This document shows, one piece after another, positions 7,938 through 15,979 of a DNA stretch of 64,000 bases; within the stretch, counting starts at the first letter, position 1, and each line of letters starts with the position of its first letter. A program made the translations under genes and the position numbers. The notes below the pieces were generated by a model that was given only the letters and a program-made list of their open reading frames with translations, was not told where the DNA came from and searched no databases. Origin of the DNA: Pirellula sp. (GTDB lineage: Bacteria; Planctomycetota; Planctomycetia; Pirellulales; PNKZ01); the NCBI GenBank assembly GCA_013822735.1, contig PNKZ01000007.1:186001-250000 (forward strand). The letters run 5' to 3'.

Positions 7938-8555
7938 ATGAAACCTGCGCTTGTGATCGGCACCGGCAATAAGAAAAAAGGGGGCGAGCTCGCCGCCCTC
8001 GTCGCTCCGTTCGGCCTAGTGGTACACACGCTCGCCGACTTCCCGCCGCTCGAGGCCGTCGAAGAAACCGGCCGCACGTTCGCCGACAACGCCGAGCTCA
8101 AAGCGGTCGGCTATGCGAAGCTCTTGAACCAATGGGTTCTGGCCGATGATTCCGGTCTCTGCGTCGATGCCCTCGGCGGAATGCCGGGAGTCGACTCCGC
8201 CCTCTACGCGGGCCGCCACGGCGAAGACGAAGCCAACAACGATAAGCTCCTGGCCGAACTCGGCGCGCGACCGCCCGACGAGCGCTGGGGTCACTATGTT
8301 TGCCATATCGTGCTGGCCGACCCGCGCGGCACGGTTCGCTTTCGCACGGAAGACTACTGCCGCGGCCGCATCCTCACGGTCCGCGCCGGCGTCGGCGGCT
8401 TCGGCTACGACCCGCTCTTCGAGGTGGTGGAATATCACCGCACGTTCGGCACGCTGAGCCCCGCCGTCAAGGCCTGCATCAGCCACCGCGCCCGAGCCAT
8501 GCGCAAGCTACTGCCGGAATTACAACGCCTCCTCGCGGCCGGCGAGTGGAAATAG
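7938..8555 (+). CDS. rdgB: dITP/XTP pyrophosphatase (RdgB/HAM1 family)
   Basis: House-cleaning nucleotide phosphatase that removes non-canonical purine triphosphates (dITP, XTP), releasing pyrophosphate. It is 205 residues, the usual length. The N-terminus LVIGTGNKKKGGEL matches the family's substrate loop, and the signature ADDSGLCVDALGGMPGVDSA holds the catalytic Asp pair (about residues 65-70). GGFGYDPLF and SHRARAM are the expected C-terminal nucleotide-binding motifs. I prefer ATG 7938 because it puts the TGN motif at the usual distance; ATG 7920 is also in frame and adds six residues. No Shine-Dalgarno is clear for either. Confidence 0.93.
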   Translation: MKPALVIGTGNKKKGGELAALVAPFGLVVHTLADFPPLEAVEETGRTFADNAELKAVGYAKLLNQWVLADDSGLCVDALGGMPGVDSALYAGRHGEDEANNDKLLAELGARPPDERWGHYVCHIVLADPRGTVRFRTEDYCRGRILTVRAGVGGFGYDPLFEVVEYHRTFGTLSPAVKACISHRARAMRKLLPELQRLLAAGEWK

Positions 8556-8591
8556 CTTGTTCGTCGCCGACATTGCGAGATACTGAGCACA

Positions 8592-8799
8592 CTGTAGGGA
8601 ACGCCCTCCGTGGCGTTCCGCGCGCCGGCGAATGACCAAATTCCAAGCACCAAATTCCAAACGAATACAAAGCACCGAATGACCGAATTGCGGTGCGGCG
8701 CACATTTGAATTTCTGTCATTTGTCCTTGTTTGTGATTTGGTGCTTGGTCATTGGAATTTCGCCCACCGACGGAACGCCGCAGAGGGCGTTCCCTACAG
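8592..8799. mobile_element. MITE-like element with 29-bp terminal inverted repeats
   Basis: The ends at 8592-8620 and 8771-8799 are inverted copies matching at 27 of 29 positions by eye; each contains the GGAACGCC/GGCGTTCC hairpin. Inside lies a second, imperfect inverted pair made of word-like repeats (ACCAAATTCC, AAGCACCAAA) at 8631-8662 and their complement at 8729-8760. No ORF is present in the roughly 208 bases, so any mobility would depend on an outside enzyme. Related single arms lie at 6397 and 63770, and a compact version at 51916-51989. Confidence 0.75.
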
Positions 8800-8832
8800 A
8801 TGAATTAAAGCATGTACTTGGGAGTCTCCACG

Positions 8833-10158
8833 ATGTACCGTCATACCCTCGGCCTCGTTCTTGGCCTTTGCACTCTGGCCGCGACGGCACGCGCCGAAGA
8901 TCCCCAAGCGTGGGCCGATGCGCATCTCGACGAAATCGTGACCCTGTACAAGTGGTTCCATACTCATCCCGAGCTTTCGCTCCGTGAGAAGGAAACGGCC
9001 GCGCGCTTGGCCGAGGAATGGAAGGCCGCCGGACTCGACGTGACCACCGGGATCGGCGGGCACGGCGTCGTCGGTATTCTCGAAAACGGCGACGGTCCGC
9101 GGATCATGGTCCGCACCGATCTCGACGCGCTCCCGGTCGTGGAAAAGACGGAACTCGTGTACGCGTCGACCGTGAAAGCTCCCGACGGCGCAGGCGGCCA
9201 AACCGGCGTCATGCACGCCTGCGGCCACGACATCCACATCACGAACACGGTCGCCGTCGCTCGCTATATGGCGACGCATAAGGACCGCTGGAGCGGCACG
9301 CTGATGTTCATCGGCCAGCCGGCTGAAGAACGCGGAGCGGGCGCTCAGAAGATGCTCGACGACGGGCTCTTTACGAAGTTCAAGAAGCCGGACTTGGCGA
9401 TCGCCCTGCATTGCGACCACCGGCTGGAAACGGGGCGCGTCGGCATTAGCCCCGGCTTCATCTTGGCGAACGTCGACAGTATCGACATCGAAATCTACGG
9501 ACGGGGCGGCCACGGCGCGAGCCCGCATTCGACGATCGATCCGGTCGTCATCGCCGCGCATCTGATCGTCGACTTGCAAAGCATCATCGCGCGCGAGATC
9601 AAGCCGGGCGAACCGGCGGTCATCACCGTCGGCTCGATTCACGGCGGCACGAAGCACAACATCATCGGCGACAGCTGCAAACTGGAACTCACGGTCCGCA
9701 GCTACAAAGACGAAACGCGCAAGCACCTCTTGGCGGGCATCCGCCGCAAGGCGTTCGCCGCCGCAGCCTCGGCCGGCGCGCCGGAGCCGAAGGTCCTTGC
9801 GACGGAAGGGATGCCCGCCACTTACAATGAGGAAAAGCTCACGGCGAAGCTGGAGAAGACGTTTCGCCGCGTCTTGGGGGATAAGCAAGTGATGTCGCCG
9901 CCGGCGACGATGGGAGGCGAAGACTTTAGTCTTTACTACGTCGTCGGGAAGGTGCCGTGCTGCATGTTCCGCCTCGGCACGATCGACGCGGAACGGATGT
10001 CCGGCTACGAGCGCCTGAAGCTCGAACCGCCGTCGTTGCACTCGCCCCTCTTTTATCCCGACCCGGAACCGACCTTGCGCACGGGAATCACCGCTACCTG
10101 CTGGGGGCTCATGGATTTAATGCCGCCGGCAACCACGGCGAATAAAAACGGGAAGTAG
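8833..10158 (+). CDS. secreted M20 amidohydrolase (peptidase/deacylase)
   Basis: Metal-dependent amidohydrolase of the M20D type (relatives: hippurate hydrolase, N-acyl-amino-acid amidohydrolase, IAA-amino-acid hydrolase). The protein is 441 residues. ATG 8833 has TGGGAG eight bases upstream and starts a signal peptide (hydrophobic core about residues 5-20, ending ATARA), so it acts outside the cytoplasm. Family motifs are WFHTHPELSLREKET, RTDLDALPV, HACGHDIHI (metal Cys/His), GQPAEERGAGA (catalytic Glu), ALHCDHRLETG and GGEDFSLYY near residue 365. The dimerisation domain covers roughly 205-320. An earlier in-frame ATG at 8812 would place seven residues before the signal. The substrate is not known. 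Confidence 0.9.
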   Translation: MYRHTLGLVLGLCTLAATARAEDPQAWADAHLDEIVTLYKWFHTHPELSLREKETAARLAEEWKAAGLDVTTGIGGHGVVGILENGDGPRIMVRTDLDALPVVEKTELVYASTVKAPDGAGGQTGVMHACGHDIHITNTVAVARYMATHKDRWSGTLMFIGQPAEERGAGAQKMLDDGLFTKFKKPDLAIALHCDHRLETGRVGISPGFILANVDSIDIEIYGRGGHGASPHSTIDPVVIAAHLIVDLQSIIAREIKPGEPAVITVGSIHGGTKHNIIGDSCKLELTVRSYKDETRKHLLAGIRRKAFAAAASAGAPEPKVLATEGMPATYNEEKLTAKLEKTFRRVLGDKQVMSPPATMGGEDFSLYYVVGKVPCCMFRLGTIDAERMSGYERLKLEPPSLHSPLFYPDPEPTLRTGITATCWGLMDLMPPATTANKNGK

Positions 10159-10232
10159 AATAGAATGTCCTTTGGCGACCGACTCCCGGTCGCTTGATCG
10201 GCGGCTTATTTGACGGCTTACTTGATTCCGGC

Positions 10233-10613
10233 ATGCAACGCTCCACCCTCGGACTTCTATTCGGCTACGTCGCGGCGCTCGCGCTCACGGTTTGGGGGAT
10301 GAGCGAAGCCCGCAGCCGCACGCTGGCGTCGCTCGACAACGCGCAATCGAATGCCGAATGGCAATCTTGGCGCGAGGAGACGATTCGTCAAAGCAAAGAA
10401 GTCGGACCGGTGAAACGTCGCCCGGCGAAGGCGCAAGAGCCGCCGATGCTCATCTTACTCCGCGACCATTTCGCCGCGGCCACGGTGACGACGATGCTCG
10501 CCGTGACCATCTTCTATTGGTTCTTCGGGCTCGTGATTCGCGGCAGCGCTCAATCAAAGCAATATGGCGAACGAGCGGCGAGCGAAGTGACGAAGCCGGG
10601 GGCAGTCTCATGA
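10233..10613 (+). CDS. small membrane protein, unknown function
   Basis: 126-residue predicted inner-membrane protein. A hydrophobic helix at about residues 7-24 (FGYVAALALTVWGM) and another near 85-103 (TVTTMLAVTIFYWFFGLVI) flank a charged region of about 55 residues rich in Glu and Arg. ATG 10233 is chosen; the alternative TTG 10194 adds 13 residues. Its TGA stop overlaps the ATG of the next gene (ATGA at 10610-10613), so the two are coupled and may act together. No recognised family. Confidence 0.65.
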   Translation: MQRSTLGLLFGYVAALALTVWGMSEARSRTLASLDNAQSNAEWQSWREETIRQSKEVGPVKRRPAKAQEPPMLILLRDHFAAATVTTMLAVTIFYWFFGLVIRGSAQSKQYGERAASEVTKPGAVS

Positions 10614-11233
10614 CCGACGAACATCGTTCCGACGTCGTGCTCGCCGAATCGGAAGCAGCGCCAGTCGCCGCGACGGGCGTTTCCCCTCCGGCGGAAGCGC
10701 CGATGGTGTTGCCGGCCGAAGTCGCACGCTCGACCGGTGACAGCGCCACCGCGGCGTACACCGGTCCGGGTGCCGGCAATAGTTCGGGCCGCACGACCTC
10801 TGCCGGTTCGCGCACGTTGACGCCCGTACCGATTGCGTGGCAAAGCTGGCCGGTGATCGATTCCGTCTGGGTGTTGCTCGGCCTAACAGGGGTGGTCGTC
10901 GCCGTACCGACGGTCGTTTGGTCGACGGTTCGCAACCTGCCGATGGCTGTCGCTTGCGGACTGGTGGCGGCGTACTCCGTTTGGCGTCAATTTGTGCCGA
11001 CCTTGTTCGAGCTCAACGCCCTGGGGGTCACCACGCGTACGCTGGGCCGGAGCCGCCGCGTGCCGTGGATTTCGATCGATCGGTTCGTCGTGGGCAATCG
11101 CGGGGCGCTGCTCACTTCGTCGGGCGCACCGCTGGAGATTTTTCGAGGACTCTATCTCCCTTGGGGCGGCCATCGGGAGCAAATCCTTAGTTCGCTGCGG
11201 TACTATTTGCCGCATGCCGAAGACGCACAGTAG
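10610..11233 (+). CDS. membrane protein with PH-like C-terminal region
   Basis: 207-residue protein coupled to the preceding membrane-protein gene by an ATGA overlap. Residues 1-75 are Ala/Ser/Thr/Pro-rich and probably disordered. Two hydrophobic helices follow (about 82-102 and 108-125). The last 80 residues resemble a bacterial PH-like domain: a beta pattern with FELNALGVTTRTLGRS, VPWISIDRFVVG and GALLTSSGAPLEIFRG, then a C-terminal helix (HREQILSSLRYYL). Such domains follow membrane helices in many small bacterial proteins of unknown role. The assignment is by pattern only. Confidence 0.65.
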   Translation: MTDEHRSDVVLAESEAAPVAATGVSPPAEAPMVLPAEVARSTGDSATAAYTGPGAGNSSGRTTSAGSRTLTPVPIAWQSWPVIDSVWVLLGLTGVVVAVPTVVWSTVRNLPMAVACGLVAAYSVWRQFVPTLFELNALGVTTRTLGRSRRVPWISIDRFVVGNRGALLTSSGAPLEIFRGLYLPWGGHREQILSSLRYYLPHAEDAQ

Positions 11234-11465
11234 CGTCGATTCCGCACGCGCCCCCTATCAAACCTCCGCCTTCGCCGCTCGCGCTGAGGGCGATGGAACG
11301 GTTGTTCGGAAAGCGACCGCTTCGCGCGAATCTCGCGCCCAGCCGGTAAATTGCCTCCGGCGAGCTTCGCCGGTTGCGCAAGACGGTGCGTTTCTCGACG
11401 AAGGGAACATGGTTTGCAAGTTAACCAACCTTCCGGCCTCGCGGTTTGGTCTTAGGAGAGAAGCC

Positions 11466-11807
11466 ATGCATCGCTTTATTGCCGTTTGCGTTATGCTCGC
11501 ATCGGGAGCACTTCGTATCGGGGCTCTGGCGTCGCCGACGGATGACGTCTACCAGGGACGCGTTTCGGCCGTCTCGAAAAGCTCGGTCGCCATCGTCGAC
11601 AAGCAGGGGGAGAACGTAACGTTTCTCATCGGCGCCGAATGCAAAATCACTCGCGACGGGAAGCCGAGCGAAGCGATGATGCTGGGCACCGGAGATCGAG
11701 TACAGATCACCGCGAAGGAAGACGCCGGCAAACTCGTCGCCGTCGCCATCTCCGCTTTTAGCGCCGAACGTGTCGTCGTTTCGAGAAGCTACTCGCGGGC
11801 TCACTAA
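11466..11807 (+). CDS. small exported protein with a beta-barrel-like domain
   Basis: 113-residue predicted periplasmic protein. ATG 11466 has AGGAGAG directly upstream at good spacing, and the first 22 residues form a signal peptide ending GALA. The mature part (VYQGRVSAVSKSSVAIVD, NVTFLIGAECKITRDGK, GDRVQITAKEDAGKLVAV) has the alternating pattern of a small OB or DUF5666-like barrel. It is transcribed towards the opp operon with ten bases between stop codons. The exact role is unknown. Confidence 0.7.
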   Translation: MHRFIAVCVMLASGALRIGALASPTDDVYQGRVSAVSKSSVAIVDKQGENVTFLIGAECKITRDGKPSEAMMLGTGDRVQITAKEDAGKLVAVAISAFSAERVVVSRSYSRAH

Positions 11808-11816
11808 CGACGCCGG

Positions 11817-12854
11817 CTAGACGATCGCCGTCGGCAAATTCTCACGCGCGAAGTAGCAAGCTGCGCGATGTGTATCCTCGCGTCCGGCGATTCCTTCGAG
11901 CTGCGGCGGCGATCGGCGGCACTCGTCCTGCACGATCGGACAACGATCGGCGAACGGGCATCCGGGGTACTGCCTGTCCGGCGACGGGACCTCTCCCTTC
12001 AAAACGATGCGCCGTCGCTTTCGCTCGGTGATCGGGTCGGCGTCGGGCACCGCCGATAGGAGCGCCTGCGTATAAGGGTGGCGCGGATTCCGATAGATTT
12101 CTTCCGCGGTTCCGATCTCGACGATGCGACCTAAGTACATCACGCCGACGCGATCGCAAATATGCCGCACCACGGCCAAGTCGTGCGCGATGAAGACGTA
12201 TGCCAAGCCGAGCTGCTGCTGCAAGTCGTCGAGCAAGTTGACGACTTGCGCCTGAATGGAAACGTCGAGCGCGGAAACCGGCTCATCGCAAAAGATCACC
12301 TTCGGACCGACGGCGAGCGCGCGGGCGATGCCGATCCGCTGCCGCTGGCCGCCGGAAAACTCATGCGGGTAGCGATTCAAAAATCGCGGATTGAGCCCGA
12401 CTAACTCTAGAAGCCGCATCACTTCCAATTCGCGATCGCGGCGCGACAAGTCCGAAAAGATCACGAGCGGCTCGCCGACGATCCGCCCGACCGTCATCCG
12501 CGGATTGAGCGACGCGAACGGGTCTTGAAAGATCATCTGCATCTCACGCCGAAGCGGCAGCATGGCGCGGTCGTCGAACCCTTGAATCGGCCGGCCGCGG
12601 AACAACACCTCGCCGCCGGTCGGATGCACCAGGTTCAGGCAAGCGCGGGCCGTCGTACTTTTGCCGCAGCCGCTTTCGCCGACCAGCCCGAGAGTTTCAC
12701 CCTCGCGAAGCGTGAAGCTCACACCGTCGACCGCTCGAACAGCGCCGTGCGTCCGTCGCCAGAACGGGCCGTGTGAAAAGGGGAAATGCACTTCGAGATT
12801 GCGCACTTCCAAAAGCGGCACGCCGGCGGCTTGCGAGTTGGTCGTCGTGCTCAT
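11817..12854 (-). CDS. oppF: oligopeptide/dipeptide ABC transporter ATP-binding protein (OppF-type)
   Basis: One of the two ATPases that power peptide import. It is 345 residues. Walker A is GESGCGKSTTA (about residues 58-68), the ABC signature FSGGQRQRIGIARAL near 168, and Walker B VIFCDEPVSALDVS near 190, followed by the H-loop AHDLAV. The C-terminal 80 residues carry the oligopeptide-transporter extension with cysteines in GCPFADRCPIVQDECR, typical of OppD/F and able to bind a 4Fe-4S cluster in some members. It overlaps the end of oppD by four bases (ATGA type) and is the last gene of the operon. Confidence 0.95.
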   Translation of the reverse strand: MSTTTNSQAAGVPLLEVRNLEVHFPFSHGPFWRRTHGAVRAVDGVSFTLREGETLGLVGESGCGKSTTARACLNLVHPTGGEVLFRGRPIQGFDDRAMLPLRREMQMIFQDPFASLNPRMTVGRIVGEPLVIFSDLSRRDRELEVMRLLELVGLNPRFLNRYPHEFSGGQRQRIGIARALAVGPKVIFCDEPVSALDVSIQAQVVNLLDDLQQQLGLAYVFIAHDLAVVRHICDRVGVMYLGRIVEIGTAEEIYRNPRHPYTQALLSAVPDADPITERKRRRIVLKGEVPSPDRQYPGCPFADRCPIVQDECRRSPPQLEGIAGREDTHRAACYFARENLPTAIV

Positions 12855-13867
12855 GTTCGCACCTCGGCGGCTTCAGGCAGGTGCGTCGGCGCGGTTTCCA
12901 CGTCGATGTGGCAGGCAAACCGGCTTCCCTCGGGCGACGGCCTTAGCTCCGGCCGGTCCGTGCGACAGCGATCGATCGCAAAACTGCAGCGCGGCTGAAA
13001 CGCGCAGCCGCCGGGGAGCAACGCCACGTTCGGCGGCTGCCCGGGAATCGGCTCCAGTCGACTCGCACCATCGGATCGGAGCTTCGGCCGGGAGTTCAAT
13101 AGACCAAGCGTATACGGATGGCGCGGCTTGTAGAACAGCGTGTCGACGGCGGCTTCCTCAATAATACGACCCGCGTACATCACGGCGACCCGACGACAGC
13201 TATTCGCCATCACGCCGAGGTCGTGCGTGATGAGAATCACCGCCGTTCCTTCTTGCTCCTGCAGTTCGCGAATGAGCTCGAGAATTTGGGCCTGAATCGT
13301 CACGTCGAGCGCCGTCGTCGGCTCGTCGGCGATCAAAAGCTCCGGCTTGCACGAAAGCGCCATCGCAATCATCACGCGCTGCCGCATACCGCCGGAGAAT
13401 TGATGCGGATAGTCGTGCACGCGCCGCGCTGCCGCCGGAATGCCGACCCGCTCCAACATCATCACGGCGTGGTCGAGCGCTTGCCGCGCCGTGTGGCCCA
13501 GATGCAGCCGCGTCATTTCCGTTAGCTGGTCGGCGACGGTCATCAGCGGATTGAGCGACGTCATCGGATCTTGAAAGATCATGGCGATATGTCGGCCGCG
13601 AATCTGCCGCAGCCGATCCGGCTTCATGGTCAGCAAATCTTCGCCGCGAAACATTGCACGACCGGCAACGACGCGACCCGGCGGGCTGGGAATCAGCCCG
13701 AGCAATGCGAGATTGGTCACGCTTTTGCCGGAGCCGCTTTCGCCGGCCAATCCCAAAGTTTCCCCGGCTGCGACGCTGAACGAAACGTCGTTCACCGCGC
13801 GCAACGCTCCCTCGTCGGTCTTAAACTCGACGCTGAGGTTTTCAACTTGGAGGAGCGGGCTTGGCAT
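12851..13867 (-). CDS. oppD: oligopeptide/dipeptide ABC transporter ATP-binding protein (OppD-type)
   Basis: Partner ATPase of OppF; 338 residues from ATG 13867. Walker [18 protein letters not shown] (near residue 43), signature [16 protein letters not shown] (near 160), Walker [19 protein letters not shown] (near 180) and an ITHDLGVMA switch are all intact. The C-terminal cysteine motif [16 protein letters not shown] is present. An earlier in-frame start at 13918 would add 17 residues that match no family member and run into a repeat, so it is rejected; no Shine-Dalgarno is seen. The 79-base gap to oppC is the only sizeable one in the operon and holds the repeat at 13915-13944. Confidence 0.94.
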   Translation of the reverse strand: MPSPLLQVENLSVEFKTDEGALRAVNDVSFSVAAGETLGLAGESGSGKSVTNLALLGLIPSPPGRVVAGRAMFRGEDLLTMKPDRLRQIRGRHIAMIFQDPMTSLNPLMTVADQLTEMTRLHLGHTARQALDHAVMMLERVGIPAAARRVHDYPHQFSGGMRQRVMIAMALSCKPELLIADEPTTALDVTIQAQILELIRELQEQEGTAVILITHDLGVMANSCRRVAVMYAGRIIEEAAVDTLFYKPRHPYTLGLLNSRPKLRSDGASRLEPIPGQPPNVALLPGGCAFQPRCSFAIDRCRTDRPELRPSPEGSRFACHIDVETAPTHLPEAAEVRT

Positions 13868-13884
13868 AAAAGCAACTGCTGAAT

Positions 13885-13944
13885 TTTGAACAACTGACAA
13901 CTGACCAATCCCAAACACGTCGGCCTCACGGCTCGACGCTCGCC
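13885..13944. repeat. short repeats between oppC and oppD
   Basis: Bases 13915-13944, read on the minus strand, match the repeat at 63802-63832 (core GGCGAGCGTCGAGCCGT) and, more weakly, 456-483. Directly downstream, 13885-13905 carries a CAACTGACAACTGACC word-repeat typical of other spacers here. The insertion separates oppC from oppD inside an otherwise overlapping operon. Confidence 0.7.
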
Positions 13945-13946
13945 AT

Positions 13947-15062
13947 TTATCGATGTTTCAATCGCGGATCCAGCGCATCGCGCAACCCGTCGCCGAGTCG
14001 ATTGAGCGCAATACACGTGCTACCGAGCGCCAAGCCCGGCCCGACGATGAGCCACCAGACGATGCTGATCGGCGTAATGTGCTTGGCGCCCTCGTTAGCG
14101 AGTAACCCCCAAGAAACGTCCGGCGGCTCGACGCCGAGCCCGAGAAACGACAAGAACGCTTCGAACAGCATCACGCGCGGAATCGTCAGCGTGAGGTACA
14201 CGATGATCACGCTCAGCAAATTCGGCACAAGGTGCTGAAAGATAATTCGCGCACGACCGCAGCCGATCGTACGGGCCGCCTCGATGAATTGCTGCTGCTT
14301 GAGCGAAAGCACCTGCCCCCGCACGACGCGGGCCATCGTCAGCCAGTAGATCGCGCCGACGACGACATAAAAAATCACGATCCGATCGATACCGTACTCA
14401 AGCAGCCACTTCTTGATCGACGCTTCACTGAGCACCGTGATCAGAAAGATGACGATGAAGATAAACGGCACGGAATAGAGCACGTCGATCACGCGCATCA
14501 TGGCCGCATCAACCCAACCGCCGACGTAGCCGGAAGTGGCGCCGTACGACACGCCGATCACGAGCGAAACCAGCCCGGCCACGAGGCCGACTAAGAGTGA
14601 GACGCGAGCGCCCCAAAAGAGCCGGGCCAGTTGATCGCGGCCGAGATCATCGGTGCCGAGCCAGTGCGTGGTCTCCCAACGGCCGAAGCACGTCGCGCGA
14701 GCTCGCATCAGCAGACGGTTCAGCGGATTGGGAGTGCCGAAGCCTTCCTCCAATTTGGCTTCGACAATCGCCCCCTGATCGTCGACCCAAGGAGCAGTCG
14801 CTGTAAACAGGGGAGAAAGTTGCGGCCGCAGAAACTTGCGTTCGGTATCGACGGTTCGCGGCGCCTGTAAGGGAAGAAACGGCGTGAGCAGCGCGAGCAG
14901 CCCGAGCAACGCCAAAAACAGCAGCGCCGCAAACGACGCTCGGTCGCGCTTGAGTCGTCGCCAAGCATCCTGCCCGAGCGATACGCCGTGCACCTGGCGC
15001 GACTCCTTCCAGAGTTGCTCCAGGCGTGCGGCGTCGGCTGTTGGCGGTGCGGCGGTGCTCAT
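13947..15062 (-). CDS. oppC: oligopeptide ABC transporter permease (OppC-type)
   Basis: Inner-membrane permease subunit, 371 residues. A cytoplasmic N-terminus precedes the first helix (about 42-62). A large periplasmic insert of about 80 residues is present before the motif HWLGTDDLGRDQLARLFWGARVSL that marks OppC/DppC proteins. Five further helices follow. The EAA loop that docks the ATPases is visible as EAARTIGCGRARIIFQHLVPN near residue 275. The C-terminus LGDGLRDALDPRLK is typical. It overlaps oppB by four bases. The first extracellular loop is longer than in most OppC proteins. Confidence 0.94.
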   Translation of the reverse strand: MSTAAPPTADAARLEQLWKESRQVHGVSLGQDAWRRLKRDRASFAALLFLALLGLLALLTPFLPLQAPRTVDTERKFLRPQLSPLFTATAPWVDDQGAIVEAKLEEGFGTPNPLNRLLMRARATCFGRWETTHWLGTDDLGRDQLARLFWGARVSLLVGLVAGLVSLVIGVSYGATSGYVGGWVDAAMMRVIDVLYSVPFIFIVIFLITVLSEASIKKWLLEYGIDRIVIFYVVVGAIYWLTMARVVRGQVLSLKQQQFIEAARTIGCGRARIIFQHLVPNLLSVIIVYLTLTIPRVMLFEAFLSFLGLGVEPPDVSWGLLANEGAKHITPISIVWWLIVGPGLALGSTCIALNRLGDGLRDALDPRLKHR

Positions 15063-15979
15063 GAGTCGAGCTTTACTCGAGGGTCCAAAAGCTTGTACAG
15101 CACGTCGACTACAAGATTCATCAGCGACAACAGCAGGAAGTACAAGAGCACGAGCCCCATCGCGAGCGTGTAGTCGCGCTGTTGGGCCGATTGCACGAAA
15201 TGGATGCCGAGGCCGGGAATCGCGAAAATCGCCTCCTCTATCAAAGAGCCGGTGAGAATGCCGGCCGTCGCGGGCCCGAGAAAGGAAACCACCGGCAACA
15301 TGGCGCCTTTTAGGGCGTGTCGCAGGACGACGTCACGCGGAGCCAGCCCTTTCGCATGGGCCGTGCGGATGTAATCTTGCGAAAGCACGTCGAGCATGCC
15401 GGTGCGCGTGAGACGCGCGATGTACGCGGCGTACGGCAACCCGAGGCAGACGCTCGGCAGAATCAGCTGCTGCCACGAACCCCAGCCCGCGGCCGGAAAC
15501 AGCGGCCAGACGAAGACGAACAAGATGATCGCCAACGGCGCGACGAAAAACTCCGGCAGCGCCATGCCGATCGTCGCAATGGTCATCGAGCCGTAGTCGG
15601 GAAGCTTGCCGCGCCGCGTCGCCGCCAGAATTCCGACGGGCAACCCCAGGCCGATGGCGAAGCATAGCGCTAAAGTGCCCAGCGACGCCGAAACGGGAAA
15701 GCCCTGCGCAATGATTTCGTTCACCGTGTAATCGGCCAGCTTGTAGCTCGGCCCCAAGTCGCCGCGGCAGACTTTGCCCAACTCGCGGAAGTATTGCACG
15801 GGGAGCGGATCATTGGTGCCGTAGCGTGTTTCAATGTTGCGTTTGATCTCCGGATCAAGCTTTCGCTCGCCGTCGAAAGGCCCGCCGGGTACGCTGCGCA
15901 TGAGGAAGAACGTAATCGTGAACACGACCCACATCGTGGCGGCGGTCCACAGCAGACGATTGACGAGGAAGCCGATCAC
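15059..15979 (-). CDS. oppB: oligopeptide ABC transporter permease (OppB-type)
   Basis: Inner-membrane permease subunit, 306 residues, starting with GTG that overlaps the oppA stop (GTGA). The N-terminal helix with the FFLMRSVPGGPFDGE motif, the YGTNDPLPVQYFRELG segment and the conserved LPVGILAATRRGKLPDYG are all characteristic of OppB/DppB. The EAA-type loop is near residue 215 (RTAHAKGLAPRDVVLRHAL), and the C-terminus LVDVLYKLLDPRVKL is standard. It pairs with OppC to form the channel. Confidence 0.95.
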   Translation of the reverse strand: MIGFLVNRLLWTAATMWVVFTITFFLMRSVPGGPFDGERKLDPEIKRNIETRYGTNDPLPVQYFRELGKVCRGDLGPSYKLADYTVNEIIAQGFPVSASLGTLALCFAIGLGLPVGILAATRRGKLPDYGSMTIATIGMALPEFFVAPLAIILFVFVWPLFPAAGWGSWQQLILPSVCLGLPYAAYIARLTRTGMLDVLSQDYIRTAHAKGLAPRDVVLRHALKGAMLPVVSFLGPATAGILTGSLIEEAIFAIPGLGIHFVQSAQQRDYTLAMGLVLLYFLLLSLMNLVVDVLYKLLDPRVKLDS

